Assembly: GCF_900639915.1 (NCBI RefSeq)
Contig: NZ_CAAAID010000009.1
Location: 48,135 to 112,134 of the forward strand
Length of the DNA: 64,000 bases
Source of the DNA: Legionella nagasakiensis
GTDB taxonomy: Bacteria; Pseudomonadota; Gammaproteobacteria; Legionellales; Legionellaceae
Reading direction: 5' to 3'
In this document: positions 30,609 through 38,306 of the stretch, piece after piece
Layout of the letters: each line of letters starts with the position of its first letter
Numbering within the stretch: position 1 is the stretch's first letter
Translations under genes and position numbers: made by a program
Notes under the pieces: model-generated
Databases searched by the model: none
Told to the model about the DNA's origin: nothing
The model's input: only the letters and a program-made list of their open reading frames with translations

Positions 30609-30845
30609 TTAGTCTTGATTTCGATCTTTGTGTTCTATGATACGGCCTTCTGAATTTTTTGGCGATTGGCGATGGAAGAAATAATTCTTTATGAATACGA
30701 CTAACCAAATGAAGCCACCGATGATGATGCCCCATACCACGACGTAAAAGAACATAATTAACAATCCAACAGCAAAGGCAATAGCAATGCCTAGCATGAT
30801 GAAAGGGATAAGATGTTCTAGTATTTGCTGCAATTTATTGTTCAT
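30609..30845 (-). CDS. Small two-helix membrane protein
   Basis: I do not recognise a family for this 78-residue protein. Two adjacent hydrophobic segments (about 12-33 and 36-53) are followed by a polar, basic-then-acidic tail (HRQSPKNSEGRIIEHKDRNQD). It begins an apparent two-gene unit with mutM. A cytosolic C-terminal tail is likely. Confidence 0.65.
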   Translation of the reverse strand: MNNKLQQILEHLIPFIMLGIAIAFAVGLLIMFFYVVVWGIIIGGFIWLVVFIKNYFFHRQSPKNSEGRIIEHKDRNQD

Positions 30846-31157
30846 AATAAAGCCTTGCTGTTTTTTTGAATCAAATCAACGCATTTTCTTGGTTCTTAGG
30901 ATGATTGGCATTTGCTTTCCTGAAGCAAAAATGATAATGATTCTAGAATATGCTCTAGCCTAATTCAAATGGGTCTATGAAAATTATCGTCCACAATACG
31001 CTTTGATGCAATCCGGATTGTCCAAAATATGATATCATTAGTATAATGTTTCCTGTTTTTTAGCATTATGCTTTATCAACGTGCTCGATTGAACGTTTTG
31101 TTCTTAAGAGTTTGTTAACAAGCTCTTAGCTTTATCATTCACCTGGGGAGTAAACCT
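30846..31157. promoter_or_regulatory. Divergent intergenic region with desaturase promoter and operator-like palindrome
   Basis: No gene is seen in these 312 nt. A likely promoter for the desaturase is TTGTCC at 31018-31023, an 18-nt spacer and a perfect TATAAT at 31042-31047. Downstream, 31105-31128 is a 24-nt palindrome, TAAGAGTTTGTT then AACAAGCTCTTA, with one mismatch and no loop, which looks more like a protein operator than a terminator. Confidence 0.55.
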
Positions 31158-32348
31158 ATGCTTTTTGGTGTTTTAAATCTGTCATTTTGGGGGTATGTAC
31201 TAGCAACCATCATACTAACACAAATCACGATTGCCTCTGTCACGATTTATCTGCATCGGCATCAAACACATCGTGCATTGAGTTTGCATCCTATCATCAG
31301 TCATTTTTTTCGCTTTTGGCTCTGGTTAACGACGGGGATGGTTACAGCGGAATGGGTTGCTATCCATCGTAAGCATCATGCAACCACGGATATCGAGGGA
31401 GATCCACACAGCCCGAAAGTGCTCGGCTTGAAGAAAGTGTTCTGGCAGGGTGCTGAATTGTATCGTGAGGCTGCGAAAGACAAGGAAATGATTGAAAAAT
31501 ACTCCCATGGAACACCAAATGACTGGATCGAGCAGAAGCTTTATTCACGCCATTCTGCTAAGGGAATTTTATTGATGTTTCTTGTGGACCTTTTTTTATT
31601 TGGTATTCCAGGTATTACCATCTGGGCACTACAAATGATATGGATTCCACTTTGGGCGGCTGGTGTTGTCAATGGCGTAGGTCATTTTTGGGGCTATCGA
31701 AATTTTGAATGTCCCGATGCCGCAACGAATGTTTTCCCCTGGGGATTTTGGATTGGTGGTGAAGAATTGCATAACAATCATCACACGTTTGCTTCATCGG
31801 CTAAATTCTCAGTCAAGTGGTGGGAATTTGACTTGGGGTGGTGTTACATTCGCATTTTGTCTTTCCTGGGACTTGCCAAAGTTAAAAAATTGCCGCCTAA
31901 ATTAGCCAGAGAAGAGGGCAAACGGCATGTTGATTTGGATACCGTGAAGGCTGTCATATCAAATCGTTTTCAAATTATGTCTCACTATTATAAGGAGGTT
32001 GTACGTCCAATCCTGCGCCAGGAAAAGCGCAATAATGTAGAAAATAAAAGAGATAAACGATTATTTTTACGAGCAGGAAGTTTATTACGGCGCCAGGAAA
32101 AACTCTTATCCCCACGTGCAAGTACTCGGTTACAAGCATTGTTGAGTCGATACGAGCGACTACGTCTTGTCTATAGCTATCGTCAATCGTTGCAAAGTAT
32201 CTGGTTAAAAACAGCTACGTCACAAAAAGAATTAATTGAATCATTGCAGCAATGGTGCAAACAGGCGGAGGAATCGGGTCTTGAAGTATTGCGTCAATTT
32301 GCACAGCAGTTAAAAGGCTATGTGCCCAAGCCAGTCATTATTGCTTAA
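31158..32348 (+). CDS. Membrane fatty acid desaturase (acyl-CoA/acyl-lipid delta-9 type)
   Basis: A 396-residue di-iron membrane desaturase. The three histidine boxes are HRHQTH (33-38), HRKHH (70-74) and HNNHH (about 211-215). Hydrophobic helices lie between them, including a pair at about 139-175. Such enzymes insert a double bond in saturated acyl chains and adjust membrane fluidity with oxygen and an electron donor. About 130 C-terminal residues after the core are strongly basic and helical (many Arg/Gln/Leu), which is unusual for the core family. A palindrome between promoter and start may be its operator. Confidence 0.85.
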   Translation: MLFGVLNLSFWGYVLATIILTQITIASVTIYLHRHQTHRALSLHPIISHFFRFWLWLTTGMVTAEWVAIHRKHHATTDIEGDPHSPKVLGLKKVFWQGAELYREAAKDKEMIEKYSHGTPNDWIEQKLYSRHSAKGILLMFLVDLFLFGIPGITIWALQMIWIPLWAAGVVNGVGHFWGYRNFECPDAATNVFPWGFWIGGEELHNNHHTFASSAKFSVKWWEFDLGWCYIRILSFLGLAKVKKLPPKLAREEGKRHVDLDTVKAVISNRFQIMSHYYKEVVRPILRQEKRNNVENKRDKRLFLRAGSLLRRQEKLLSPRASTRLQALLSRYERLRLVYSYRQSLQSIWLKTATSQKELIESLQQWCKQAEESGLEVLRQFAQQLKGYVPKPVIIA

Positions 32349-32489
32349 ATTAAGAATCATCTACAGATGGCTTAAGCTATTTGCAGATGAGTCATTCAAT
32401 TCAAATGATTGTAGACCAATAAATTTGACATCTTGAGACTTTTGAACTGTAGTATAATCTCTGTATTGTCAAGAGGGAGGGTTAGAAGA

Positions 32490-33230
32490 ATGGAGCAAAA
32501 GATTGCAGTAGTAACCGGAGGTACCGGAGGGATTGGTACAGCAATATGCCAACGGCTGGCTGCCGATTATCACGTTATTGCTTGTTATTTTAAGAACGGC
32601 AATCACGAGGCCGCAAAGCAGTGGCAAGCCTCGCAAAAAGAAGCTGGTTATGAGGTTGAGATCTTATACGCCGACATTGCTGATTTTGCTGATTGTGAAA
32701 AACTGGTTGCTTTAGTGATGGAGCGATATGGTCATATCGATGTGCTGGTTAATAATGCGGGCATTACTTGCGATACAACGTTTAAAAAAATGAAGCCAGA
32801 ACAATGGCAGCAGGTTATCGACGCAAATTTGACCAGTGTTTTCAATATGACAAGAAATGTTTTGCCGGCCATGCTTGAGAGTAATTATGGTCGCATTATT
32901 AATATTTCTTCTATCAATGGCAGGAAAGGTCAATTTGGTCAATGCAACTATGCGGCAACCAAATCTGCTTTATATGGTTTTACCAAAAGTTTAGCACAGG
33001 AGGTCGCTGCCAAAGGAATTACAGTAAATACAATTTCTCCGGGTTATATTGAAACGCCAATGCTTGCTTCCATGAGAGAAGATATATTGAAATCAATTAT
33101 TTCTAATATTCCTGTTGGTCGTTTAGGTAAACCGAGGGAAATCGCAGATGCGGTTGCATTTTTGGCATCCCCGGCTTCAGGATTTATTACTGGCGCCAAC
33201 CTTGATGTGAATGGTGGCCAGTATATGTGA
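32490..33230 (+). CDS. phaB: Acetoacetyl-CoA reductase (first copy)
   Basis: A 246-residue NADPH-dependent SDR that makes 3-hydroxybutyryl-CoA for PHB synthesis. The start is the ATG after GAGGGAGGG; the longer form from 32433 is unlikely. It has VVTGGTGGIG, the NNAGIT motif, and catalytic Ser/Tyr/Lys in ISSINGRKGQFGQCNYAATK. The NGRKGQFGQ stretch is typical of PhaB rather than FabG. A second copy follows 118 nt downstream, then phaR and phasin. Confidence 0.88.
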   Translation: MEQKIAVVTGGTGGIGTAICQRLAADYHVIACYFKNGNHEAAKQWQASQKEAGYEVEILYADIADFADCEKLVALVMERYGHIDVLVNNAGITCDTTFKKMKPEQWQQVIDANLTSVFNMTRNVLPAMLESNYGRIINISSINGRKGQFGQCNYAATKSALYGFTKSLAQEVAAKGITVNTISPGYIETPMLASMREDILKSIISNIPVGRLGKPREIADAVAFLASPASGFITGANLDVNGGQYM

Positions 33231-33348
33231 GCTCTCCGTGTGGATAGATAGCTTGTCATGAAGTTAAAAAAATGATGATTCATTTGACAGGCGCTTCTAT
33301 CTGGCTTTTGATTAAGAAGAAAGATGCGCAACACAGGTTGGGTAGAAA

Positions 33349-34092
33349 ATGAATAAAAAAGTGGCATTAATTACAGGAGGTAGTGGAGACATCGGAACTG
33401 CGATTGCTAAACAGTTAAATGGACTATACGGTAAAGTGATCGCGTTAGATATTGCTTCTTCCGATGAAAGCGCTGAATGGCTGACCCATTTAAGAAACCA
33501 GGGGTATCAGAATGTGTTATATCGACAAATGGATGTAACGGATTTTGAGGCTTGTCAGAAGATTATTGCTGCTTTGATATTGGAGTTTGGTCGGATTGAT
33601 GTGTTGATTAACAATGCTGGCATTACGCGTGATGCGGTGTTTCATAAAATGACTAAGCAGCAATGGGATGATGTCTTACGAGTGAATCTTGATGGTATGT
33701 TTAATGTAACCCGTCATGTTGTTGACCATATGCGAGTCCAGGGCAGTGGGCGAATTGTGAATATATCATCGGTCAATGCTCAAAAAGGACAATTTTCACA
33801 AGCAAATTATGCAGCGTCTAAAGCGGGAATTTATGGATTTACCAAAAGTTTGGCTCAGGAGTTAATGTCGAAAAACATTACCGTAAATAGTATTTCCCCA
33901 GGGTATGTAGATACGCATTTAATGAAGGGGATTCGCCAGGATATTTTAGAAAAAATTATTGAACAAATCCCCGCAAAGCGTTTGGCTAAACCCGAAGAGA
34001 TTGCATGGGCTATTGAATTTCTTATCGATGATAAAAGCAGTTACATTACTGGCGCGAATTTGAGTATCAATGGTGGATTGCATATGTACTAG
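33349..34092 (+). CDS. phaB: Acetoacetyl-CoA reductase (second copy)
   Basis: A 247-residue paralogue of the preceding reductase. It retains LITGGSGDIG, NNAGITRDAVFHKM, and ISSVNAQKGQFSQANYAASK with catalytic Ser, Tyr and Lys. The NAQKGQFSQANYAASKAG block matches PhaB proteins of other PHB producers closely. Tandem copies may differ in substrate length or cofactor preference. It lies 43 nt upstream of phaR, which suggests a shared transcript. Confidence 0.88.
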   Translation: MNKKVALITGGSGDIGTAIAKQLNGLYGKVIALDIASSDESAEWLTHLRNQGYQNVLYRQMDVTDFEACQKIIAALILEFGRIDVLINNAGITRDAVFHKMTKQQWDDVLRVNLDGMFNVTRHVVDHMRVQGSGRIVNISSVNAQKGQFSQANYAASKAGIYGFTKSLAQELMSKNITVNSISPGYVDTHLMKGIRQDILEKIIEQIPAKRLAKPEEIAWAIEFLIDDKSSYITGANLSINGGLHMY

Positions 34093-34135
34093 CTGAGGTC
34101 TAGGTCTGGCTTCCTGCAGTTTTTATGAGAATTTT

Positions 34136-34546
34136 ATGACTAGACTGATTAAAAAATACAAGAATCGGCGATTGTATGATACAGAAAAAAGTCGATATAT
34201 TACTATTGACGATCTACAGCGCTATGTGGTGGATGGCTTGTCTTTTCGTGTTGAAGAGGCTGGGACGGGTAAAGACATTACAAATGGAACATTGATGCAG
34301 ATTCTTGTGGAAATGGAAGCTGGATCAAGTCAATTTTTATCCTCAGAAATCCTTCGGCAATTAATCTGTTTGACGCATCATCCAATGAATAAAACATTAA
34401 AAGCCATGCTGGAACAAATGATGGAGTTTATGGATAAGCAAATGCAAGCGAGTCCTTATTTAAGCGACTATCAACAGGCCACCGATGCTTGGAATAAACA
34501 GATGCAGAGTTTTTTTAGTCAATGGCAGAATTTTTTCCGAAAATAG
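34136..34546 (+). CDS. phaR: PHB synthesis repressor PhaR
   Basis: A 136-residue regulator. The N-terminal PHB-accumulation DNA-binding domain is clear: LIKKYKNRRLYDTEKSRYITIDDLQRYVVDG. The rest is helical and may bind PHB granules. PhaR proteins repress phasin and their own gene, and leave DNA when granules bind them. Directly downstream, the phasin promoter carries two TGCAATGCAA boxes, which are candidate PhaR sites. Confidence 0.92.
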   Translation: MTRLIKKYKNRRLYDTEKSRYITIDDLQRYVVDGLSFRVEEAGTGKDITNGTLMQILVEMEAGSSQFLSSEILRQLICLTHHPMNKTLKAMLEQMMEFMDKQMQASPYLSDYQQATDAWNKQMQSFFSQWQNFFRK

Positions 34547-34570
34547 CGGTTAATTAGATTTACATTGTGT

Positions 34571-34645
34571 TGCAATGCAAAAAATATAGCATGTACTATT
34601 GACAAGGATGCCTAGTAGTAACTACAATTAAATTGTGCAATGCAA
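34571..34645 (+). promoter_or_regulatory. Phasin promoter with paired TGCAATGCAA boxes (candidate PhaR operators)
   Basis: TTGACA at 34599-34604 and TACAAT at 34623-34628 are 18 nt apart. Identical 10-bp boxes TGCAATGCAA lie at 34571-34580, upstream of the -35, and at 34636-34645, at the expected transcription start. The left box extends to the palindrome TTGCAATGCAA. The placement suits repression by PhaR, encoded just upstream. Confidence 0.6.
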
Positions 34646-34663
34646 CATAAATTGGAGGGTATG

Positions 34664-34954
34664 ATGAATCAAGAATATTTTGAAAAATTATCGGATATGG
34701 CCAAAAAGGCACAGGAACCATTTCAAGCAATGGCCGAGCTGAATGTTAAAACGTTGCAAGGTTTCACTTATTTAAAGCCAGATGAATTTGCAAATGTTAA
34801 AAAACCGGAAGAATTACTGGAAAAACAAATTGAGCTGGCGGTTGCCAATGGCCATAAGGCTTTAGACTACATGCAAAAATCATTTCAAATCATGGAAAAA
34901 GCCATGCTTTCTCTTTTACAAGAAAGCAAAAGCAAATCTGAAGCAAAAAAGTGA
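34664..34954 (+). CDS. phaP: Phasin (PHB granule-associated protein)
   Basis: A 96-residue small amphipathic helical protein of the phasin family. QEYFEKLSDMAKKAQEPFQAMAELNVKTLQGF and the ELLEKQIELAVANGHKALDYMQKSFQIMEKAM helix match phasin make-up, with a Lys/Ser/Glu-rich tail. It coats PHB granules. The start is the ATG five nt after GGAGG; an in-frame ATG sits one codon before and another at 34640. It ends with a strong terminator. Confidence 0.85.
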   Translation: MNQEYFEKLSDMAKKAQEPFQAMAELNVKTLQGFTYLKPDEFANVKKPEELLEKQIELAVANGHKALDYMQKSFQIMEKAMLSLLQESKSKSEAKK

Positions 34955-34972
34955 AGACGGACTTTTTTTCAT

Positions 34973-35002
34973 ATCCCCGTTTTTCGGGGATTTTTTATTT
35001 TT
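34973..35002 (+). terminator. Rho-independent terminator after phasin
   Basis: ATCCCCG and CGGGGAT form a perfect 7-bp GC-rich stem with a five-T loop, followed by a T-rich run (TTTTTTATTTTT). Confidence 0.9.
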
Positions 35003-35077
35003 GGTAAGAGGTAGTTAACATTTAAAATTCCCAGTGATATAGTCAGGAGGCATTATTCACTACATAAGGACATTAAC

Positions 35078-35554
35078 ATGGGGAATTGCTGTGGAAAATT
35101 CTTTGACCGAAATCAGGATGGAAAAGTAACGGCGTCAGAAGTATTCAAGACTATTGGGGAAGCAATCAATCTTTTAGACAATGTCGCCAAAACAGCCCAA
35201 GTGTATGTGCAAGCATTGGAAGCTGCAGGTGTCGATACGAAAGGAACACTGGAGGTATTAAGACGAATTAATACCATCACTGAAGCAAGCAGTGGGGTGG
35301 CTGATACTCTGGCAAGAATTAAAGTTCCCACGAAACTGGAAGAAATTGGCGATGTGGATGGTGATGGTGATTTTGATAAGGACGATGTGGTGGCATACTT
35401 AGAACATTCACAACGAGTATGTGATGCGTTAATTGCAGCGGGTGTCAATACTGCTGAAATTCAGAAATATCGTGATGATGTTCAAAAAGTCATTGATGTT
35501 GTGCGTATAACTCCTGCCCCTGCTGAAGTTCGCAGTAGAGTAGCTACTGTTTAA
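35078..35554 (+). CDS. Small EF-hand protein with MGNCCG N-terminus
   Basis: A 158-residue protein built from two similar halves. Each half begins with an EF-hand loop: D10-R-N12-Q-D14-G-K-V-T-A-S-E21, fully canonical, and D92-V-D94-G-D96-G-D-F-D100-K-D-D103, with Asp instead of Glu last. Each loop is followed by a helix and a related ALxAAGVxT segment (about 46-54 and 116-124). The N-terminus MGNCCGKFF fits the eukaryotic myristoylation pattern at Gly2, with Cys4 and Cys5 next to it. There is no bacterial signal peptide. AAGGA lies 7 nt before the ATG. It may be a translocated effector or a cytosolic Ca2+ sensor; neither is shown. Confidence 0.75.
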   Translation: MGNCCGKFFDRNQDGKVTASEVFKTIGEAINLLDNVAKTAQVYVQALEAAGVDTKGTLEVLRRINTITEASSGVADTLARIKVPTKLEEIGDVDGDGDFDKDDVVAYLEHSQRVCDALIAAGVNTAEIQKYRDDVQKVIDVVRITPAPAEVRSRVATV

Positions 35555-35568
35555 TTCATATATGAAGT

Positions 35569-35593
35569 CCTGGTCGCTCTGGCCAGGCCTTTT
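35569..35593 (+). terminator. Terminator after the EF-hand gene
   Basis: CCTGGTC (35569-35575) and GGCCAGG (35581-35587) form a 7-bp stem with one G-T pair and a 5-nt loop, followed by CCTTTT. Confidence 0.6.
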
Positions 35594-35634
35594 AATCCAT
35601 ATTTTTCACCAGATCTATTTTTGTTTATTCTTCG

Positions 35635-35749
35635 GGTGTGATTTAAAGAGCGGTTTTTTTAGTATCTCGTTATCCAGAGCGCAGCGAAGGATGACGGGTG
35701 ATATGCCAATACCTTCGTTGCTACAAAAAACCGCATTTTAAATCGCACC
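35635..35749. mobile_element. 115-bp MITE-like element with 26-bp inverted ends
   Basis: The ends GGTGTGATTTAAAGAGCGG... (35635-35660) and its imperfect complement ending ...AAATCGCACC (35724-35749) match at about 22 of 26 positions. The element is bracketed by a perfect 11-bp direct repeat, TTTATTCTTCG (35624-35634 and 35750-35760), which looks like a target-site duplication. The interior has no gene. It probably moves with a transposase supplied in trans. Confidence 0.7.
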
Positions 35750-35803
35750 TTTATTCTTCGTTAAACATGATTCTCCGCTGTTCGAATCACTTTTGCCTCA
35801 GCC

Positions 35804-35836
35804 AAATAAAAAATATCCTCTGGTGCGGAATATGGA
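35804..35836. repeat. Dispersed 33-nt repeat, copy 1
   Basis: This 33-nt segment, AAATAAAAAATAT then a GC-containing half with TGCGGAAT, matches 55759-55791 at 28 of 33 positions in the same orientation. Both copies lie just behind the 3' end of a minus-strand gene. Confidence 0.4.
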
Positions 35837-35849
35837 ACGCTCTCTTTTG

Positions 35850-37643
35850 TTATCGACCTCCGGCAGGAATAGACGAAGGTTTGGTATTTCCCGTTGCTTT
35901 TGAATTCATGTAAACATAACTGCCGGGGGCATCCATTAAGGGTTTATAAGGGAGCTGCTTTATATTGGGGGCATTAATCAGGCGTCCGGATTCCTTTTTT
36001 AACCATTCCAGCCATTCAGGCCACCATGAACCGGGATGATGGCTGGCATTTGCCAGCCAATCTTCTGCTGTTTCTGCGGGGCTATTATTACGGTAAAAAC
36101 CATACTTCTCACTATCAGGCGGAATAATGATTCCAGCAATGTGTCCTGAGCCACCCAGCAGAAAATTTTTTTTCCCTTGAATGGCTTTAAATCCAAGATA
36201 AGTGGTTTGCCAGGGAGCGATATGATCTTTATTCGTAGAAATGAAAAAAGTTGGTATATCAATTTGGCTTACATCCAATGGCGTACCATTCAGATGAATT
36301 TTACCTGGTTTTATCAAATCATTATGCAGATACATCCAGCGTAAGTATTGTGAATGCATTTTTGCTGGCATGTTTGTGGAGTCGGCGTTCCAATATAAAA
36401 TATCAAATGGCACGGGCGCCTTACCACGTAGATAGTGCTTAATGAAAAATGACCAAATTAAATCACTGGCTCGCAGTGAATTAAAAGCACTAGCCATAAA
36501 ATGGCCTTCAAGATAGCCTTTGGCCTTCATTTTTTCTTCCAATTTGGCGATCTGATTCTCATCGATAAAGACGGAAATATCGCCTGGGTCGCTAAAGTCT
36601 ATCATGGCTGCAAGAAACGTGGCTGACCGTATAGGATTTTGTTTGTGTGCTTTATAATAAGCGAGCAAAAGAGCCAATAAGGTGCCTCCAATGCAAAACC
36701 CAAGTGCATTAACCTGCTGAACTTGTAGTTGCTGTTGAATAACTTTAATGGCTGCCATAGGGCCTTCGTTTAAGTAATCATAAAGCCCTTTATTGGCATA
36801 ATCGCCATTAGGATTAACCCAGGAGATGATAAACACCGTAATACCTTGATTAACTAACCAACGAACCAATGAATTTCGTGGACTCAGATCCAGAATATAA
36901 TATTTATTTATCCATGGTGGGATAATTAGCAGAGGAACAGATTTCACTTTTTGGGTTTGAGGTGTGTATTGAATCAATTCCATTAGTTCATTTTTGAAGA
37001 TGACTTTCCCGGGTGTTACGGCCAGGTTGACGCCAACTTTAAAGGCTTCCATGTCAGTCATTTTCATAATTAATCTTGTGGAGCCTGCTTCAATATCGGT
37101 GAGAAAATTATCTAGACCACGTAGTAAATTTTTGCCATGGCTTTGGATGGTTTCAGCCATAATTTGCGGGTTGGTGTGCAAAAAGTTGTCTGGTGACAAG
37201 GCATCCAGACATTGACGAGCAAAAAATTGCACGCGCTTGGCTAATCGTTTATCACCATAATCAAGGTGTTCCAGCAAGGAGTTTAGATGTTCACTTGCTA
37301 GTAAATACTGTTGGCTTAATAAATTAAAAAAAGGATTGTTTACCCATTCCTCGCCCAGAAAACGCTTATCCTCAATCGGCATAGACTTGCCTTCCAGCCA
37401 GTGCTTCAATTGTTCCTGTAATAAGCCTAGGGCGTCCTGCCAATAGGCAACTTGCATTTGCCAGAGTTTTTCAGGGTTTTTTAATATCGTTGCGAGCATT
37501 GCTTGAAAGTCACTTGATAATTCTATAGATTTTTCAAGAAGCATGGGTAATTGCGCGGGCTGCTCTTTGATGCTGGCGAGCAAACGCAGACCTTTTTCTG
37601 CAATTGAGCGCATGGTTTCGCTGATTTCTATATCTTGATACAC
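35850..37643 (-). CDS. phaC: Class I poly(3-hydroxyalkanoate) synthase (first copy)
   Basis: A 597-residue PHA synthase that polymerises 3-hydroxybutyryl-CoA. The lipase-like box is GFCIGG with catalytic Cys317, and the family's other catalytic residues lie in STNKDHIAPW (Asp) and GGSGHIAG (His). LLIIPPWINKYYILDLSPRNSLVRWLVNQG is a diagnostic segment. Length fits class I. It is convergent with the EF-hand gene and separated from the phaB-phaR-phasin block by it. A second synthase is encoded at 60682-62478. Confidence 0.93.
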   Translation of the reverse strand: MYQDIEISETMRSIAEKGLRLLASIKEQPAQLPMLLEKSIELSSDFQAMLATILKNPEKLWQMQVAYWQDALGLLQEQLKHWLEGKSMPIEDKRFLGEEWVNNPFFNLLSQQYLLASEHLNSLLEHLDYGDKRLAKRVQFFARQCLDALSPDNFLHTNPQIMAETIQSHGKNLLRGLDNFLTDIEAGSTRLIMKMTDMEAFKVGVNLAVTPGKVIFKNELMELIQYTPQTQKVKSVPLLIIPPWINKYYILDLSPRNSLVRWLVNQGITVFIISWVNPNGDYANKGLYDYLNEGPMAAIKVIQQQLQVQQVNALGFCIGGTLLALLLAYYKAHKQNPIRSATFLAAMIDFSDPGDISVFIDENQIAKLEEKMKAKGYLEGHFMASAFNSLRASDLIWSFFIKHYLRGKAPVPFDILYWNADSTNMPAKMHSQYLRWMYLHNDLIKPGKIHLNGTPLDVSQIDIPTFFISTNKDHIAPWQTTYLGFKAIQGKKNFLLGGSGHIAGIIIPPDSEKYGFYRNNSPAETAEDWLANASHHPGSWWPEWLEWLKKESGRLINAPNIKQLPYKPLMDAPGSYVYMNSKATGNTKPSSIPAGGR

Positions 37644-37737
37644 CTTAGTTCCCCTACCTTCTACCGTGATAGCATTTTATTTTCCTGCGTTTTGAACTAA
37701 ATTAGCAAGTAGGACTACTTTTTTCTAAGAGTCATTG

Positions 37738-38241
37738 ATGGATAATATGCGTTCTAGTATTCCCGCGATTTTATTGATTACCATAGGCGTGATAGGTTCT
37801 GTGGTGGGTTTTTATTTCTGGGAGACTTATCTGCTGACACATTACCTTGGTGGTTATAATGAATACGGATTGCCTGTTCAGCATTCTTATCCAGGGTTTT
37901 ATTTTTTCTTGTATGCATGGCCACTTTGGTTGTTTCCTGTTTTTGTATTGTTAGTCATTATGAGTTTTTTTCAATGGTACAGAGTAGTCAAATCACATAA
38001 AAAAAGGCAAGTTTTAACTGAAGCATTAGTGAATAAAGAGGTTCAGATTGAAGAATTGCGTGAAGAACTGCGCACGTTAAAAAATAAATTCGATAAAATA
38101 AAAGGTTATTCGCTTTTGCAGGAAGAGTATCGTCAGCTCGAGGATGAGTTTTTCGCTTTACAAAAGGATTATGAGCGCAGTCTTAACTTCATTGAAAAAT
38201 TGCTTGAAAAAATACCACCCTCTGAAAATCTCTTAAAATAA
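37738..38241 (+). CDS. Membrane protein with C-terminal coiled coil, upstream of smc
   Basis: An unrecognised 167-residue protein with two hydrophobic helices (about 9-33 and 54-80) and a cytosolic C-terminal coiled coil (about 95-160, rich in Glu/Leu/Lys, for example EELREELRTLKNKFDKI). The start is the ATG at 37738; a TTG one codon earlier is possible. It precedes smc by 65 nt in the same direction. The layout could suit a scaffold or anchor, but no function can be read. Confidence 0.7.
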   Translation: MDNMRSSIPAILLITIGVIGSVVGFYFWETYLLTHYLGGYNEYGLPVQHSYPGFYFFLYAWPLWLFPVFVLLVIMSFFQWYRVVKSHKKRQVLTEALVNKEVQIEELREELRTLKNKFDKIKGYSLLQEEYRQLEDEFFALQKDYERSLNFIEKLLEKIPPSENLLK

Positions 38242-38306
38242 TCTTCCTTGGGCAGTCACTCAATGTAGGTTACAATCAGAATTATTTATTCCCTAGGCAT
38301 GCAGTC

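Noticed and set aside
34570-34580. TGCAATGCA match inside smc (about 40349) as a further PhaR site
   Set aside because: It lies deep in coding sequence, has a different flank, and is most likely chance.
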